A DNA stretch of 64,000 bases, taken from positions 1 to 64,000 of the forward strand of contig JACCWD010000115.1 of NCBI GenBank assembly GCA_013697825.1. The letters run 5' to 3'. A model generated the notes under the pieces. The model was not told where the DNA came from and ran no database searches. It worked only from the letters and a program-made list of their open reading frames with translations. Both the position numbers and the translations under genes were made by a program. Source of the stretch: Rubrobacter sp. (GTDB lineage Bacteria; Actinomycetota; Rubrobacteria; Rubrobacterales; Rubrobacteraceae). This document shows positions 16,639 through 24,919 of the stretch, in pieces (positions within the stretch are counted from its first letter, which is position 1; each line of letters opens with the position of its first letter).

Positions 16639-16843
16639 CGGGGAGTCGGGAGGCACGCCGCTTCGTGTCGCTTCGGGAGTGGGGAGTCGTGAAAAGCATG
16701 TAGGCGAAGCCCGCATCCGACATCGCCCCGGTCGAGTCCGGCGAGAGTCCCTCGGGCGGGGAGGCGAGTGTATCCTGAGAAAAGGGAGTCGAGAATATCC
16801 CGACTCCCGAAACGAGCGAGCGCCTCTCGACTCCCGCCTCCCG
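16639..16843. repeat. Dispersed GGGAGTCGGGA element, copy B
   Basis: The element starts GGGGAGTCGGGAGGCACGCC, continues CTTCGGGAGTGGGGAGTCG, and ends TATCCCGACTCCCGAAACGA plus CTCGACTCCCGCC. The interior CGAGAGTCCCTCGGGCGGG and GAGAAAAGGGAGTCGAG align with copy A. It lies just downstream of the PhaB-like stop codon. Confidence 0.75.
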
Positions 16844-16849
16844 GTTTCT

Positions 16850-17593
16850 CTAAATGTACACGCCACCGTTTACGCTGAGGGTTTGTCCGGTTATATAGTC
16901 GCCGTCCACGCAGAGGTATTTGACGGCCTTTGCGACGTCTTCTGGTTGGCCGATCCTTCCGAGTGGGATCATCGGCACTATTTTTTCGTCCACTACTTTT
17001 TGCGGCACGTCGGCGAACATGTCGGTCTCGATGAAGCCGGGGCATACGGCGTTGACGGTTACGCCGTGGCGGGCCATCTCCTTCGCCGCCGCTTTCGTGA
17101 AGCCGATGACCCCGGCTTTCGCCGCCGCGTAGTTCGCCTGCCCGAAGTTCCCCGCCTGCCCGACGAACGAGCTTATGTTTATGACCTTCCCGCCGCTCTC
17201 CGTGAGATGCTCCATCGCGGCCTTGAAGGTATAGAAGCAACTGTTCAAGTCCACCGTGACGACCTTGTCCCAGTCGTCGGGCGTCAGCTTCTTCATCGTC
17301 TTGTCTATAGTGATACCCGCGTTGTTTACGAGGATGTCGAGCTTCCCGTATTTCTCGACCGCCTGCTCGACGAGCTTTTGCGCCTCCTCCGGGTTCGATA
17401 CGTCGCCTTGAATGGCGACCGCCTCGCCGCCGTTCGACTCGATCGCCTTCACGAGCTCCTCGGCGGGGTCTTTGCTCTTCGAATAGTTGACTACGACTTT
17501 CGCCCCGCCGTTCGCAAGCTCCTCGGCTATCGCCTTGCCAAGACCGCGCCCGGCACCCGTTACAACCGCTACCGACCCTTCCAAACTGCCCAT
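16850..17593 (-). CDS. phaB: Acetoacetyl-CoA reductase (PhaB-like SDR)
   Basis: This 247-residue classical SDR has TGAGRGLG (residues 12-19), NNAGITIDKTMKKLTPDDWD, the catalytic SSFVGQAGNFGQANYAAAK (Ser, Tyr-x-x-x-Lys), and the PhaB-type ending YITGQTLSVNGGVYI. The phrase VVTVDLNSCFYTFKAAMEH and the overall length match NADPH-dependent acetoacetyl-CoA reductases, which make (R)-3-hydroxybutyryl-CoA for PHB synthesis. It is divergent from the PhaQ-like regulator gene, and a thiolase and two phasin-like genes follow within 2.6 kb, which strongly supports the role. FabG is the alternative. TCCTCC-complementary ribosome site (GGAGGAGAC) precedes the start. Confidence 0.87.
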   Translation of the reverse strand: MGSLEGSVAVVTGAGRGLGKAIAEELANGGAKVVVNYSKSKDPAEELVKAIESNGGEAVAIQGDVSNPEEAQKLVEQAVEKYGKLDILVNNAGITIDKTMKKLTPDDWDKVVTVDLNSCFYTFKAAMEHLTESGGKVINISSFVGQAGNFGQANYAAAKAGVIGFTKAAAKEMARHGVTVNAVCPGFIETDMFADVPQKVVDEKIVPMIPLGRIGQPEDVAKAVKYLCVDGDYITGQTLSVNGGVYI

Positions 17594-17728
17594 CGTCTCC
17601 TCCTACTCCCATGATCCATTGACTGATAACCCAGTCTACCCATCCCAGAAACTTCCCTCACTAGATTCTTTTTGCATATAAAGGTGCAGCAAAGCGTTAC
17701 AATGTCGGAAAAGGTTACGCTGATCCAC

Positions 17729-17762
17729 TTGACTCGTCGGTATATATATGTAAACTACACAT
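17729..17762 (+). promoter_or_regulatory. Promoter and candidate PadR operator of the PhaQ-like gene
   Basis: TTGACT (17729-17734) and TAAACT (17751-17756) are spaced by 16 bases. Overlapping the -10 is ATGT-N7-ACAT (17748-17762), the kind of palindrome bound by PadR-family repressors. A related ATGT-N5-GCAT site lies in the phaE promoter at 31299-31311. Autoregulation is inferred. Confidence 0.5.
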
Positions 17763-17781
17763 AGATATGGAAGAGAGAGCC

Positions 17782-18222
17782 ATGAGCAACGAGGAGAAGA
17801 ACCGCGAGGATCTGCCGAGGCGCCGCTCCGGGGGGAAAGACCCGAGCGGGGCGGAGGCACGTCCGAGGAACTGGCTGGTGCCGGTGATTTTGCTTTCGCT
17901 TCGGGACTGGAACTCTTACGGGTATGAGTTGATGGAGCGTTCGACGCGGTTCGGGTTCGATGCGATGAACCCCGGGACTTTGTACCGGACTCTCCGGCAG
18001 ATGGAGAAGGACGGCATCGTGGAGTCCTCGTGGGAGACCTCGAGGGGTGGCCCGGCGCGCCGGATGTACTCCATCACGGACGCGGGGAAGGCTTACCTCG
18101 ACTTTTGGGCCAAGTCGCTGGAGCAGTATCAGCGGACGATGGACACTTTCTTTCGTATGTACACGGGGCAGCCGCTCTCCGATGACGATGAAAAAGACAG
18201 CGGCGAAGAGAATTCGCGGTAA
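17782..18222 (+). CDS. PadR-family repressor, PhaQ-like
   Basis: A 146-residue regulator with a PadR winged-helix domain at residues about 25-110: NWLVPVILLSLRDWNSYGYE, GTLYRTLRQMEKDGIVESSW and RRMYSITDAGKAYLDFWAKS. A C-terminal helix with an acidic tail follows. PhaQ of Bacillus is a PadR-type repressor that senses PHB and controls phasin genes. Position directly upstream of two phasin-like genes and opposite phaB makes the same function likely here. ATG 17782 is chosen because GGAAGAGAGAG precedes it; an upstream in-frame ATG at 17767 would add MEERA. It ends 24 bases before the first phasin-like gene, so the three genes are probably co-transcribed. Confidence 0.82.
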   Translation: MSNEEKNREDLPRRRSGGKDPSGAEARPRNWLVPVILLSLRDWNSYGYELMERSTRFGFDAMNPGTLYRTLRQMEKDGIVESSWETSRGGPARRMYSITDAGKAYLDFWAKSLEQYQRTMDTFFRMYTGQPLSDDDEKDSGEENSR

Positions 18223-18246
18223 GACGCGGGAAAGGAGTTAGCGAAA

Positions 18247-18567
18247 ATGGCTAACCAGGAAAAGGCCAACAAGGCAGCGGAGAAGCTCGCGCAGACGACG
18301 AGGGACTCGTACAAGACCGTCCTCGAGCATGTGGTTGGGATGCAGGAGCGGAACGTGAGGTTCGCGCAGGGGATGGTGGACAACTCCATCAAGGAGCTTC
18401 GCCAGCAGGCCGAGACGAACCAGGCGATGACGCAGGAGCTCGTCGAGCGTACCGAGAAGCAGCGCGACGCCTACAAGACGCTCGTTCAGGAGTCCGTTGA
18501 CTCGTACATGGACATCGCCTTCGCGCCCTTCAGCTATTACAAGAAGGGTCTGGAAGCCGTCAAGTAG
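18247..18567 (+). CDS. Phasin-like small coiled-coil protein 1
   Basis: This is a 106-residue, almost wholly helical protein with no cysteine: MANQEKANKAAEKLAQTTRD, QAMTQELVERTEKQRDAYKT and an end with FAPFSYYKKGLEAVK. Heptad-like spacing and the hydrophobic C-terminal patch resemble granule-associated phasins such as PhaP of Bacillus. There is no invariant motif, so the call rests on size, helix content and position between PhaQ-like regulator and thiolase genes. A good ribosome site, AAAGGAG, lies 9 bases before ATG. It probably coats PHA granules. Confidence 0.7.
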   Translation: MANQEKANKAAEKLAQTTRDSYKTVLEHVVGMQERNVRFAQGMVDNSIKELRQQAETNQAMTQELVERTEKQRDAYKTLVQESVDSYMDIAFAPFSYYKKGLEAVK

Positions 18568-18704
18568 CAACAACGGCTGCGGTTCGGTGCGTTCATGGGA
18601 GCGGAGTCGAGTATTTCGCTCCCGTGTCTCTTCGGGCAAATGTCTCGAGCGGCCCGAAGAGGGTATGAAAACCAAGCGAAACTAAATTGAGGAACAGGAG
18701 AATT

Positions 18705-19055
18705 ATGGATAACAAGCAGCAGAAGCAGATCAACGAGGCGGCGGAGAAGTTCGCCGAGGCGGTCAGGGAATCCAACCAGGCGGTCGCCGACCGGGCGGTG
18801 AACGCTCAGGACATGAACTCCCAGCTCACGCAGAGCTTCTTCAACCAGGTCGTGAACAACCTCCAGACGCAGGCCGAGGCGAACAAGTCGCTGGCGCAGG
18901 ACTTGGTGGATCAGCAGCAGAAGCAGCGTCAGGCGGCGCAGGATATGTTCCAGCAGTCTACGAAGGCATATAACGAGTTCATCAACTCGATGTTCGCTTA
19001 CCAGGAGCGGAACCTCAACCGGGCGAAGGAAGACGCAGGGAAAGACAACAAGTAG
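18705..19055 (+). CDS. Phasin-like small coiled-coil protein 2
   Basis: The product is a 116-residue Gln/Asn-rich helical protein (MDNKQQKQINEAAEKFAEAV, FFNQVVNNLQTQAEANKSLA, QDLVDQQQKQRQAAQDMFQQ, ending with FAYQERNLNRAKEDAGKDNK). It shares the arrangement and the phrases AEANKSLAQDLV/AETNQAMTQELV with the preceding protein, so the two are distant tandem paralogues. ATG 18705 is preceded by AGGAACAGGAG. A rho-independent terminator follows at 19088. Two phasin-like proteins with different surface chemistry may help set granule size; that is inference. Confidence 0.7.
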   Translation: MDNKQQKQINEAAEKFAEAVRESNQAVADRAVNAQDMNSQLTQSFFNQVVNNLQTQAEANKSLAQDLVDQQQKQRQAAQDMFQQSTKAYNEFINSMFAYQERNLNRAKEDAGKDNK

Positions 19056-19087
19056 CGAGCAGGAAAACATTTTGGGGAGATCCCAGG

Positions 19088-19120
19088 CCGAGTCTCTTTC
19101 GAGGCTCGGTCTTTTGCTTT
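19088..19120 (+). terminator. Rho-independent terminator after phasin genes
   Basis: CCGAGTCTC (19088-19096), TTTC loop, GAGGCTCGG (19101-19109; one G-U pair), then TCTTTTGCTTTT. A clear intrinsic terminator separating the regulator-phasin unit from the thiolase gene. Confidence 0.8.
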
Positions 19121-19165
19121 TGGTGCTATGCTTCGCGTAATGCGAGCATAGAGGGAAGGAGCATT

Positions 19166-20374
19166 ATGAGTTTTGGCAACGGCAACGGCACCGAGATCGT
19201 CATCTCGACGCCTCTCAGAACCGCGATAGGCACGTTCGGAGGAGCCATAAAGGACGTTCCGGCGACCGAACTCGGGGCGACCGTCGGCAAGGAAGTCGTC
19301 TCGAAGTCCGGCGTCTCGCCAGAGAACGTGGATCAGATAATCGTCGGCAACATCCTCTCCGCCGGACAGGGAATGAACCCCGGTCGACAAGTCGGCATGA
19401 AGACGGGACTTCCGGTTGAGACGCCCGCCCTGACCCTCAACCGCATGTGCGGTTCCGGTCTCCAGGCGATAGTCTCGGCGGCGCAGGAAGTCGCGCTCGG
19501 CGATGCCGAGGTCGTCATGGCTGGCGGCATCGAGAATATGGACATGGCGCCGTTCCTCCTCCCGAAGGGCCGGTATGGATACCGGATGGGGATGCCGGAC
19601 GCCAAGATTCAGGACCACATGGTCTATGACGGGCTGTGGGACATATTCAACGACTACCATATGGGCGTTACGGCGGAGAACGTCGCCGAGCAGTACAACG
19701 TCAGCCGCGAGGATCAAGACGAGTACGCCGCCCGGAGCCACCAGCGAGCCACGAAGTCCATAAACGAAGGCTATTTTGACGAGCAGATTGTCCCCGTGGA
19801 CATCAAGCAGAAAAAGGAGACCGTCCAGTTCACCCGCGACGAGCACGTGCGCGAGAACGCGACCGTCGAGGGGCTCGGCAAGCTCAAGCCCGTCTTCAAG
19901 CGCGACGGCGGAACCGTCACGGCGGCGAACGCCTCCGGCATAAACGACGGCGCGGGCATGATGCTCGTGACCTCCGGCAAGAAGGCCGAGGAGCTCGGAC
20001 TTCCCGTCGCGGGCAAGCTCCTCTCCGCATCCGTCGCGGGCGTTGACCCGTCCGTCATGGGCGTGGGAATGATCCCCGCCTCCCAGTCCGCGATCAAGAA
20101 GGCCGGCATCTCCATTGACGACATAGACATCGTGGAGGCGAACGAAGCCTTCGCCTCGATCGCCGTCACCGTCGGGCGCGAACTCGGCGTCCCCGACGAG
20201 AAGATGAACCCGATGGGCGGGGCCATCGCCCTCGGGCACCCCATCGGCGCGTCCGGCGCGATCCTCACCGTCAAAATCCTCCACGAACTCGCACGCACCG
20301 GGGGTCGTTATGGCCTCGTCACGTTGTGCATCGGCGGCGGGATGGGGATCGCGGCCATCTTCGAGAGGGTTTGA
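19166..20374 (+). CDS. phaA: Acetyl-CoA acetyltransferase (PhaA-type thiolase)
   Basis: This 402-residue thiolase condenses two acetyl-CoA to acetoacetyl-CoA in the first step of PHB synthesis. The nucleophilic Cys is C95 in LNRMCGSGLQ; the His is H358 in GHPIGASG; the second Cys is C388 in CIGGGMG. These are the three catalytic positions of biosynthetic thiolases. Length is typical. ATG 19166 follows GGAAGGAGCATT. The preceding terminator means it has its own promoter. Degradative thiolase activity cannot be excluded, but phaB, phasins and synthases nearby favour the biosynthetic direction. Confidence 0.92.
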   Translation: MSFGNGNGTEIVISTPLRTAIGTFGGAIKDVPATELGATVGKEVVSKSGVSPENVDQIIVGNILSAGQGMNPGRQVGMKTGLPVETPALTLNRMCGSGLQAIVSAAQEVALGDAEVVMAGGIENMDMAPFLLPKGRYGYRMGMPDAKIQDHMVYDGLWDIFNDYHMGVTAENVAEQYNVSREDQDEYAARSHQRATKSINEGYFDEQIVPVDIKQKKETVQFTRDEHVRENATVEGLGKLKPVFKRDGGTVTAANASGINDGAGMMLVTSGKKAEELGLPVAGKLLSASVAGVDPSVMGVGMIPASQSAIKKAGISIDDIDIVEANEAFASIAVTVGRELGVPDEKMNPMGGAIALGHPIGASGAILTVKILHELARTGGRYGLVTLCIGGGMGIAAIFERV

Positions 20375-20424
20375 TTGAAGATGGCCGCGATTAGCTTTTA
20401 GCGGTTAGCTAAGATGAACTCTTC

Positions 20425-20458
20425 GACGCCCGGTGGTGAACGCCGGGCGTCTTTGTTT
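20425..20458 (+). terminator. Rho-independent terminator after thiolase
   Basis: GACGCCCGG (20425-20433) pairs perfectly with CCGGGCGTC (20443-20451) and is followed by TTTGTTT. Clear intrinsic terminator for the thiolase transcript. Confidence 0.85.
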
Positions 20459-20501
20459 CCGCTCGACTCCTTCGCGGAGTTCTCGCGTCCGGCGCCAGCC
20501 A

Positions 20502-20618
20502 ACGAACGAAACGGCTACCTTCATCGACCGCTTCGAGAGCGGAAAACTCGTCGAGCACGACGGCGAAATGTATGAGGAATCGTTAATGGAGCAACTCGGC
20601 TTCCGTCCGAGAAGTAAG
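20502..20618 (+). pseudogene. Remnant of a SnoaL-like cyclase C-terminus
   Basis: The frame encodes TNETATFIDRFESGKLVEHD followed by GEMYEESLMEQLGFRPRSK. This is the end of the SnoaL-like ester-cyclase fold, where a GGKIVEHWGEMD...LMxQLG pattern is usual. The same ending (GGRITDHRGEIDEAALFEQLG) occurs in the gene at 21873-23036. There is no start, no N-terminal half and it lies within an inverted-repeat element, so it is a decayed fragment. Confidence 0.6.
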
Positions 20619-20658
20619 GTCAATCAAAAGCTGACGGCTGATGGCTGTCAGCTAAAAG

Positions 20659-21183
20659 CTAATTCCTCAAATCTATCGCCACGTGCTCCGCCCCGTCCTC
20701 CCACCGGAACTCCTCCGGCAAGTCGAGGGCGCGCAGCAGATTTAGCATCTGGCGGTTCTCGTGGAGGACGAGCGCGTAGAAATGGCGGATGCCGTTCTCC
20801 TTCGCGGCTTCTATGAGGTGTCTCGTCATCCCGACGCCAAGCCCCATGCCCTGGAATTTGTCCTCGACGAGCGCGGCGTATTCGGCGGCGTTGTCACTGT
20901 CCTTCTCGCGGTCATACCTTACGACGGCGACTATCTCGTCCTCGTCGTCGGGGTCGAGGGCGACGAGCGCGAACCGGTCTTTCCCGTCCACCTCGGCGAA
21001 GTGGCGGGCTTTCTTCTCGCTCAACTCCTTCATCGGGCCGAAGTACCGGAGATATACCGTGCGCTGGCTCAAACGCCCCACGAGCCGCCGGAGCGCGTGC
21101 GCGTCCCCGGGGCGTATCTCACGTATGCCCACGCACGTCCCGTCCCGCAATGCCAGTGTCTCTTGTGTATGTGTGGAACGCAT
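20659..21183 (-). CDS. GNAT-family N-acetyltransferase
   Basis: A 174-residue protein with the GNAT fold: IREIRPGDAHALRRLVGRLS at the N-terminus, a beta4 segment RFALVALDPDDEDEIVAVVR, and the acyl-CoA-binding loop VEDKFQGMGLGVGMTRHLIE (the Q/R-x-x-G-x-G/A pattern reads QGMGLG). This type resembles the GNAT domain fused to acyl-CoA synthetase-like (Pat) proteins but stands alone. The substrate is unknown; protein lysines or a small amine are both possible. No ribosome site is seen, and a TAATAT box lies about 8 bases before ATG, so the transcript may be leaderless. Confidence 0.82.
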   Translation of the reverse strand: MRSTHTQETLALRDGTCVGIREIRPGDAHALRRLVGRLSQRTVYLRYFGPMKELSEKKARHFAEVDGKDRFALVALDPDDEDEIVAVVRYDREKDSDNAAEYAALVEDKFQGMGLGVGMTRHLIEAAKENGIRHFYALVLHENRQMLNLLRALDLPEEFRWEDGAEHVAIDLRN

Positions 21184-21329
21184 ATAGAGATATATTACCG
21201 CGTCGGCGGGTTGTCGTATGCGGAGAAACGTTAAATGTCGTTGAAGCTTTTACAGAGATGGGTGAGTCGGGAGTCGCCAATCGCGAGTCGTATTTCCTCG
21301 AATCGCCGCCTGATCTGCGATTCGCGGCT

Positions 21330-21737
21330 TTATGGTTCGCGGTTTTCCCGCCTCGGGAACTTGACGAGTTCGAGGAATTGATCGCTCTCGATCTCGAGGT
21401 ATCGGGCGGCTTTTTGGGGGGTGAGGGTTCCGGTCATGGCTTCGGTGAGGTGTTTGCGGGTGGTTTGGAGGAGTTCGAGTGCGTGTTCGTGGTCTTTTTC
21501 TAGGGAGCCGCTCCAGCTTTCGTCCGCTTCCTCGGCTGCCTCCTCGAACGACTTCCCTTCAAGGACGAGGGCGGCGAGTTCGATGGCCCGGTATGTCGAG
21601 GGGGCGAGGCGGCGTTCGGGGGAGACGAGACCGACGGTCGTGTTCAGGCTCACGGCGTAGCGGAGGAGGTCGGCGACGCGCTTCGCCTCCTCGTCGCTTA
21701 CCCGGAGTTCGGCCCGGTGCGTTCCGCATTCCTCCAT
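21330..21737 (-). CDS. Hypothetical protein with possible C-terminal helix-turn-helix
   Basis: This is a 135-residue protein of no recognised family. It is strongly helical and acidic: SDEEAKRVADLLRYAVSLNT, APSTYRAIELAALVLEGKSF and a C-terminal GTLTPQKAARYLEIESDQFL, which resembles the two helices of excisionase- or antitoxin-type DNA-binding domains (AA.YL.[IV]S...[FL]). GGAGGGAAAGG lies before ATG, so it is very likely expressed. No toxin-like partner is adjacent. A DNA-binding role is a tentative inference. Confidence 0.6.
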   Translation of the reverse strand: MEECGTHRAELRVSDEEAKRVADLLRYAVSLNTTVGLVSPERRLAPSTYRAIELAALVLEGKSFEEAAEEADESWSGSLEKDHEHALELLQTTRKHLTEAMTGTLTPQKAARYLEIESDQFLELVKFPRRENREP

Positions 21738-21872
21738 GAAATACCTTTCCCTCCGCGAGCGTTGAAAGCATATTCTAAACGCTTTGTATGTGGTCTTCTA
21801 TCCGTCGTCCTCGGTGGCTTCGCCTTTCCGCTTCCGGGTACGGTCGGGTAAAATCCATGTGAGGAACGGAGC

Positions 21873-23036
21873 ATGGTGGAACACGAACCCTCGGACGGCC
21901 AGTCCATCGTCGGGACGACCCTTTCCCGGTCGTCGCGGATCGCGGTGTGGGGCGGCCTCCTCGTTGCCTCGGGCGGGTTCATGTTCGTCGTCGCGGCGTT
22001 CGTTTCGTTCGGGTGGATGGTCGGATGGATTTCCCCGACCTCCCCCGGATACGAGATGTTCGCCGAGGAATACGCCGTCAAAAGACTCCGAAACATGTTC
22101 CTCGCCCTCACCGCCCCGCTCGGCGCCCTTCTCGTCGCCGCCGGATTGCCCGGTGTATTCCCGCTTCTCGAAATGCGGTCGAATGGGCGAATCTCGATGG
22201 CGAAGGCGGGAGTTTACCTCGCCCTCGCGTCGAGCCTGTGCGCCGCCGCCCTCACCGTTTACGAGTCCATGCCCCGGTACTTCGAGCGGAACCCCGCCGA
22301 ATTTCTCGCCTCGCAGTCCGCATACGCCGCCTCTTTCCTCGGGTGGATGATCGGCGTCGCGCTCGTCGGGTTCGCCGCTTTCCGGGCGAGGTCGCTCGGA
22401 GCGTGGAAATCCTCGCTCACGCCCCTCGCCTTCCTTTGCCTTCCGGCTCGCCATGCCGCGCTTCTCCTCATGTATGCGACGGGGTTCCTCCCCTTCACCG
22501 CGCCGGGCTTCGCCTTCGCCGCGCTCATCGAGGTTCCGAGGGCGGTCGGCGGTATTGGCTGGATCCTTTTCGGACTCGCCCTCTCGAAAGCATGGGAGAA
22601 AGAACTCGAAACGACCCGAAAAGAAAACCTCGCCCTCGTCCGGCGTTTTTACGAAGAAGCGTGGGGCCGAGGACGAGCCGAACTCGTGGACGACATCCTC
22701 GCCCCGGACTTCGTTGACCATCGGCGCGGAGCGGAGGGAGCGGAAACCTTCAAGAACTACCTCGCCGACCTCCGGGCGACCTTCCCCGACCTCACCCTCG
22801 ACATCCACTCCCAAACCGCCGAAAAAGACGAGGTCGAAACCCGGTGCGAACTCCACGGTACCGACCGTGGCGGAGTTCTTTACTATCCACCGACGCACAA
22901 ACACGTCGCCTTCACCGCCGTCTTCACGGATACCATGAGAGGCGGTCGCATCACCGATCATCGCGGGGAAATAGACGAAGCCGCCCTCTTCGAACAGCTC
23001 GGCCATGAAAACCGGGAGTCGGGAGCCGCTCGCTGA
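21873..23036 (+). CDS. Membrane domain fused to a SnoaL-like ester cyclase domain
   Basis: A 387-residue protein with two parts. Residues about 22-240 contain some six hydrophobic segments (GGLLVASGGFMFVVAAFVSF, MFLALTAPLGALLVAAG, AGVYLALASSLCAAALTVY, SAYAASFLGWMIGVALVGF, then GGIGWILFGLALSK). Residues about 250-380 are a SnoaL-like domain: ENLALVRRFYEEAWGRGRAE, DDILAPDFVDHRRGAEGAE, and FTDTMRGGRITDHRGEIDEA. SnoaL-like cyclases are normally soluble and separate, so the fusion is unusual. The last eight residues (ENRESGAAR) come from the dispersed repeat downstream. The substrate is unknown. A weak ribosome site GAGGAACGGAGC precedes the start. Confidence 0.72.
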   Translation: MVEHEPSDGQSIVGTTLSRSSRIAVWGGLLVASGGFMFVVAAFVSFGWMVGWISPTSPGYEMFAEEYAVKRLRNMFLALTAPLGALLVAAGLPGVFPLLEMRSNGRISMAKAGVYLALASSLCAAALTVYESMPRYFERNPAEFLASQSAYAASFLGWMIGVALVGFAAFRARSLGAWKSSLTPLAFLCLPARHAALLLMYATGFLPFTAPGFAFAALIEVPRAVGGIGWILFGLALSKAWEKELETTRKENLALVRRFYEEAWGRGRAELVDDILAPDFVDHRRGAEGAETFKNYLADLRATFPDLTLDIHSQTAEKDEVETRCELHGTDRGGVLYYPPTHKHVAFTAVFTDTMRGGRITDHRGEIDEAALFEQLGHENRESGAAR

Positions 23037-23180
23037 CGCCCGCTTCGGGAGTCGGGGATGCCCTCGACTCTCTCTTCGCGCGGACTTCCTCTTTACTCGT
23101 TCGACAAACTCTCGCCGGCCTCGAACGGGGCTTCGACGGCGGACGAATCGCCCATACACCGTTTTCCCGACTCGCACGGA
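23015..23180. repeat. Dispersed GGGAGTCGGGA element, copy C (reverse orientation)
   Basis: Starts CGGGAGTCGGGAGCCGCTCG, has CTTCGGGAGTCGGGGATGCC, and ends at TTTTCCCGACTC. Its reverse complement aligns with copies A and B over the CGAGAGTTTGTCGA and GAGAGAGTCGAGG sections. It supplies the stop codon and last codons of the membrane-SnoaL gene. The 400-base gap to 23439 holds nothing else that is recognisable. Confidence 0.72.
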
Positions 23181-23439
23181 ATCCGCTCGAATGCCTCACG
23201 TCTTTTCTTGTCTGCGGAAATCGTGAGTCGCTTAGATTCGGGGGATCGGTGTTTTCTCGACTCACGAAGCGGAGCGGAACGCACCGCGAAGCACCTCGGA
23301 GGCGATGCCGAGACGATCAGCCGGACTCGGTGTCGCAAATCGAAGCGATCCCACGAGGCGACGCGGAGTGAAAGCGGAGAGACGCGCCCCACGACTCCAC
23401 CGGGAGCGACCGGAGCGTCGCACCGAGCGAAGCGAGCTT

Positions 23440-24688
23440 TCACGTCGCGGAAGGACGAGGCGCGAAGGCCCGGTGGCCGGTGATCGCCTGCCCCACGATG
23501 AGCGTGTTCACGTCGTTCGTGCCTTCGTACGTATACACGCCCTCGATGTCGGCCATGTGCTCGATGACCCGATAGTCGAGAAGCACGCCGTTCCCGCCGA
23601 GAACCTCGCGGGCGAGGGCGGCGATGCCTCGCGCTTTCGACACGTTGTTCATTTTGAACATCGAGACGAGCGGCGCGTCGAGTTCCCCGGCGTCCTTCAA
23701 TCGGGCTATGTGGATCGCAAGCAATTGCATTTGCGAGATGTCGTTGACCATCGAGACGAGCTTTTGCTGGACGAGCTGGAACGAGGCGATGGGATTCCCG
23801 AACTGCTCGCGCTCCTTCGTGTACGAAAGGGCGACCTCATAGCAATCCATCGCCTGTCCGAGGCCGTCCCATCCCACCCCTTATCGCGAATGCGTGAGGA
23901 TCGAGAGCGTCGAGCCCGAGGCTCGTGGCCTTCGGAAGACGGTTCTCTTCCGCGACGAAGCAGTTTTTCATCGTGATGTGGGTCTGCCACGCGGAGCGTT
24001 GCGAGCCTTTCCTCGGAAGCACGTCGGCCTTGAAACCTTCGACGTCCACCCCGCCCTCGACGAGGAAGCCCCCGACTTTCCCGTCGTCCATCCTCGCCCA
24101 TATCACCGCGACGTCGGAGAATGAGGCGTTGCCGATCCACCGCTTCTCACCATCGAGGATGTATCCTCCCTCGACTATCTTCGCCGTCGTCTCCATCGAG
24201 GAGGGGTCGCTTCCGGCGTTCGGCTCGGTGAGGCCGAAGCACCCGATCTTCTCGCACTTCGCCATCGGCGGGAGCCATTTGTGTTTTTGCGCCTCGCTGC
24301 CAAGCTCGTGTATCGCCGTCATCGCAAGCCCCGACTGAACGTGGAGGAACGTCGCGAGCGACCCGGAACCCCGTGCTATTTCTTGTATAGCCAGCCCGTA
24401 CGCCACATTGCTCCACCCCGCGCACCCGTACTCCTCGCCGAAGACGCCGCCCATCACCCCGGTCTCCCCGAGCTTCGGCAAAACCTCGAACGGAAACTCC
24501 GCCCGATCCCAATGCTCGGCGGCCCCCGGTATCACATGCTCGTCCACGAACGCCCGAACCTCGTCCCGAACCCTCGCCTCCTCCTCTGAAAGAAGCACCC
24601 CCGACCTCACGAAATCGGCCGGTCGAGTGTCCTTTCGAGTCCCCTCCGGTGTCATGGTCATCGCCCCGTCCCTTCGCGTCTTTTCCAA
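23440..24688 (-). pseudogene. Acyl-CoA dehydrogenase (glutaryl-CoA dehydrogenase type), frameshifted
   Basis: Two overlapping frames together make one acyl-CoA dehydrogenase. The first (24688 down to 23837) has the N-terminal domains with EIARGSGSLATFLHVQSGLA, GCFGLTEPNAGSDPSSMETT and LDGEKRWIGNASFSDVAVIW. The second (23877 down to 23440) has the C-terminal helices: CYEVALSYTKEREQFGNPIA, ALAREVLGGNGVLLDYRVIE and VYTYEGTNDVNTLIVGQAIT, which includes the catalytic-base region YEGT. Removing one base from the C4 run at 23877-23880 (G4 on the coding strand) would join them as AIRVGWDGLGQAMDCYEVAL. The family oxidises acyl-CoA with FAD. The single-base difference in a homopolymer may be a true mutation or a sequencing error. 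TTG 24688 is chosen as start because GGAGGAAAG precedes it. Confidence 0.85.
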
Positions 24689-24753
24689 CGAACTTTCCTC
24701 CGGCAAGGATATGCCGCCCCGCGCCCGCGGTCAATGTGCGTCGCTTCGCAGTC

Positions 24754-24797
24754 GTTCTTCGTTCTCGGTTTTTAGTTCTTGGCGAAGAACGAAGAAC
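24754..24797. repeat. Inverted repeat in divergent promoter region (GTTCTCGGTTTTTAG family)
   Basis: GTTCTTCGTTCT (24754-24765) and AGAACGAAGAAC (24786-24797) are perfect 12-base inverted arms. The interior CGGTTTTTAGTTCTTGG resembles the larger inverted repeat at 35433-35483. Confidence 0.65.
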
Positions 24798-24919
24798 CAA
24801 ACTCAAACCCGTGATAACGTTTACAACCTTCCCTTTATGACGACACTCCTTCTCGTAGAATACACGTTCGATAAACTTAAGTGCATAACGCATTTAGTTG
24901 AGTTTGAGGAGGCGGGCGT

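Larger units (their letters stand above)
16469..16849. other. Intergenic gap between two reductase genes
   Basis: No gene is seen in these 381 bases. They hold the leader and promoter of the SDR gene (16469-16570) and copy B of the dispersed GGGAGTCGGGA element, which runs up to the 3' end of the PhaB-like gene. Confidence 0.6.
20390..20663. repeat. Inverted-repeat element between convergent thiolase and GNAT genes
   Basis: ATTAGCTTTTAGC (20390-20402) and GCTAAAAGCTAAT (20651-20663) are perfect 13-base inverted arms. The right arm contains the GNAT stop codon (20659-20661). Inside lie a terminator and a fragment of a SnoaL-like gene. Confidence 0.7.

Noticed and set aside
20433-20816. Complete 127-residue gene
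   Set aside because: Only the middle segment matches a SnoaL C-terminus; the start and end are repeat-derived and overlap the GNAT gene.
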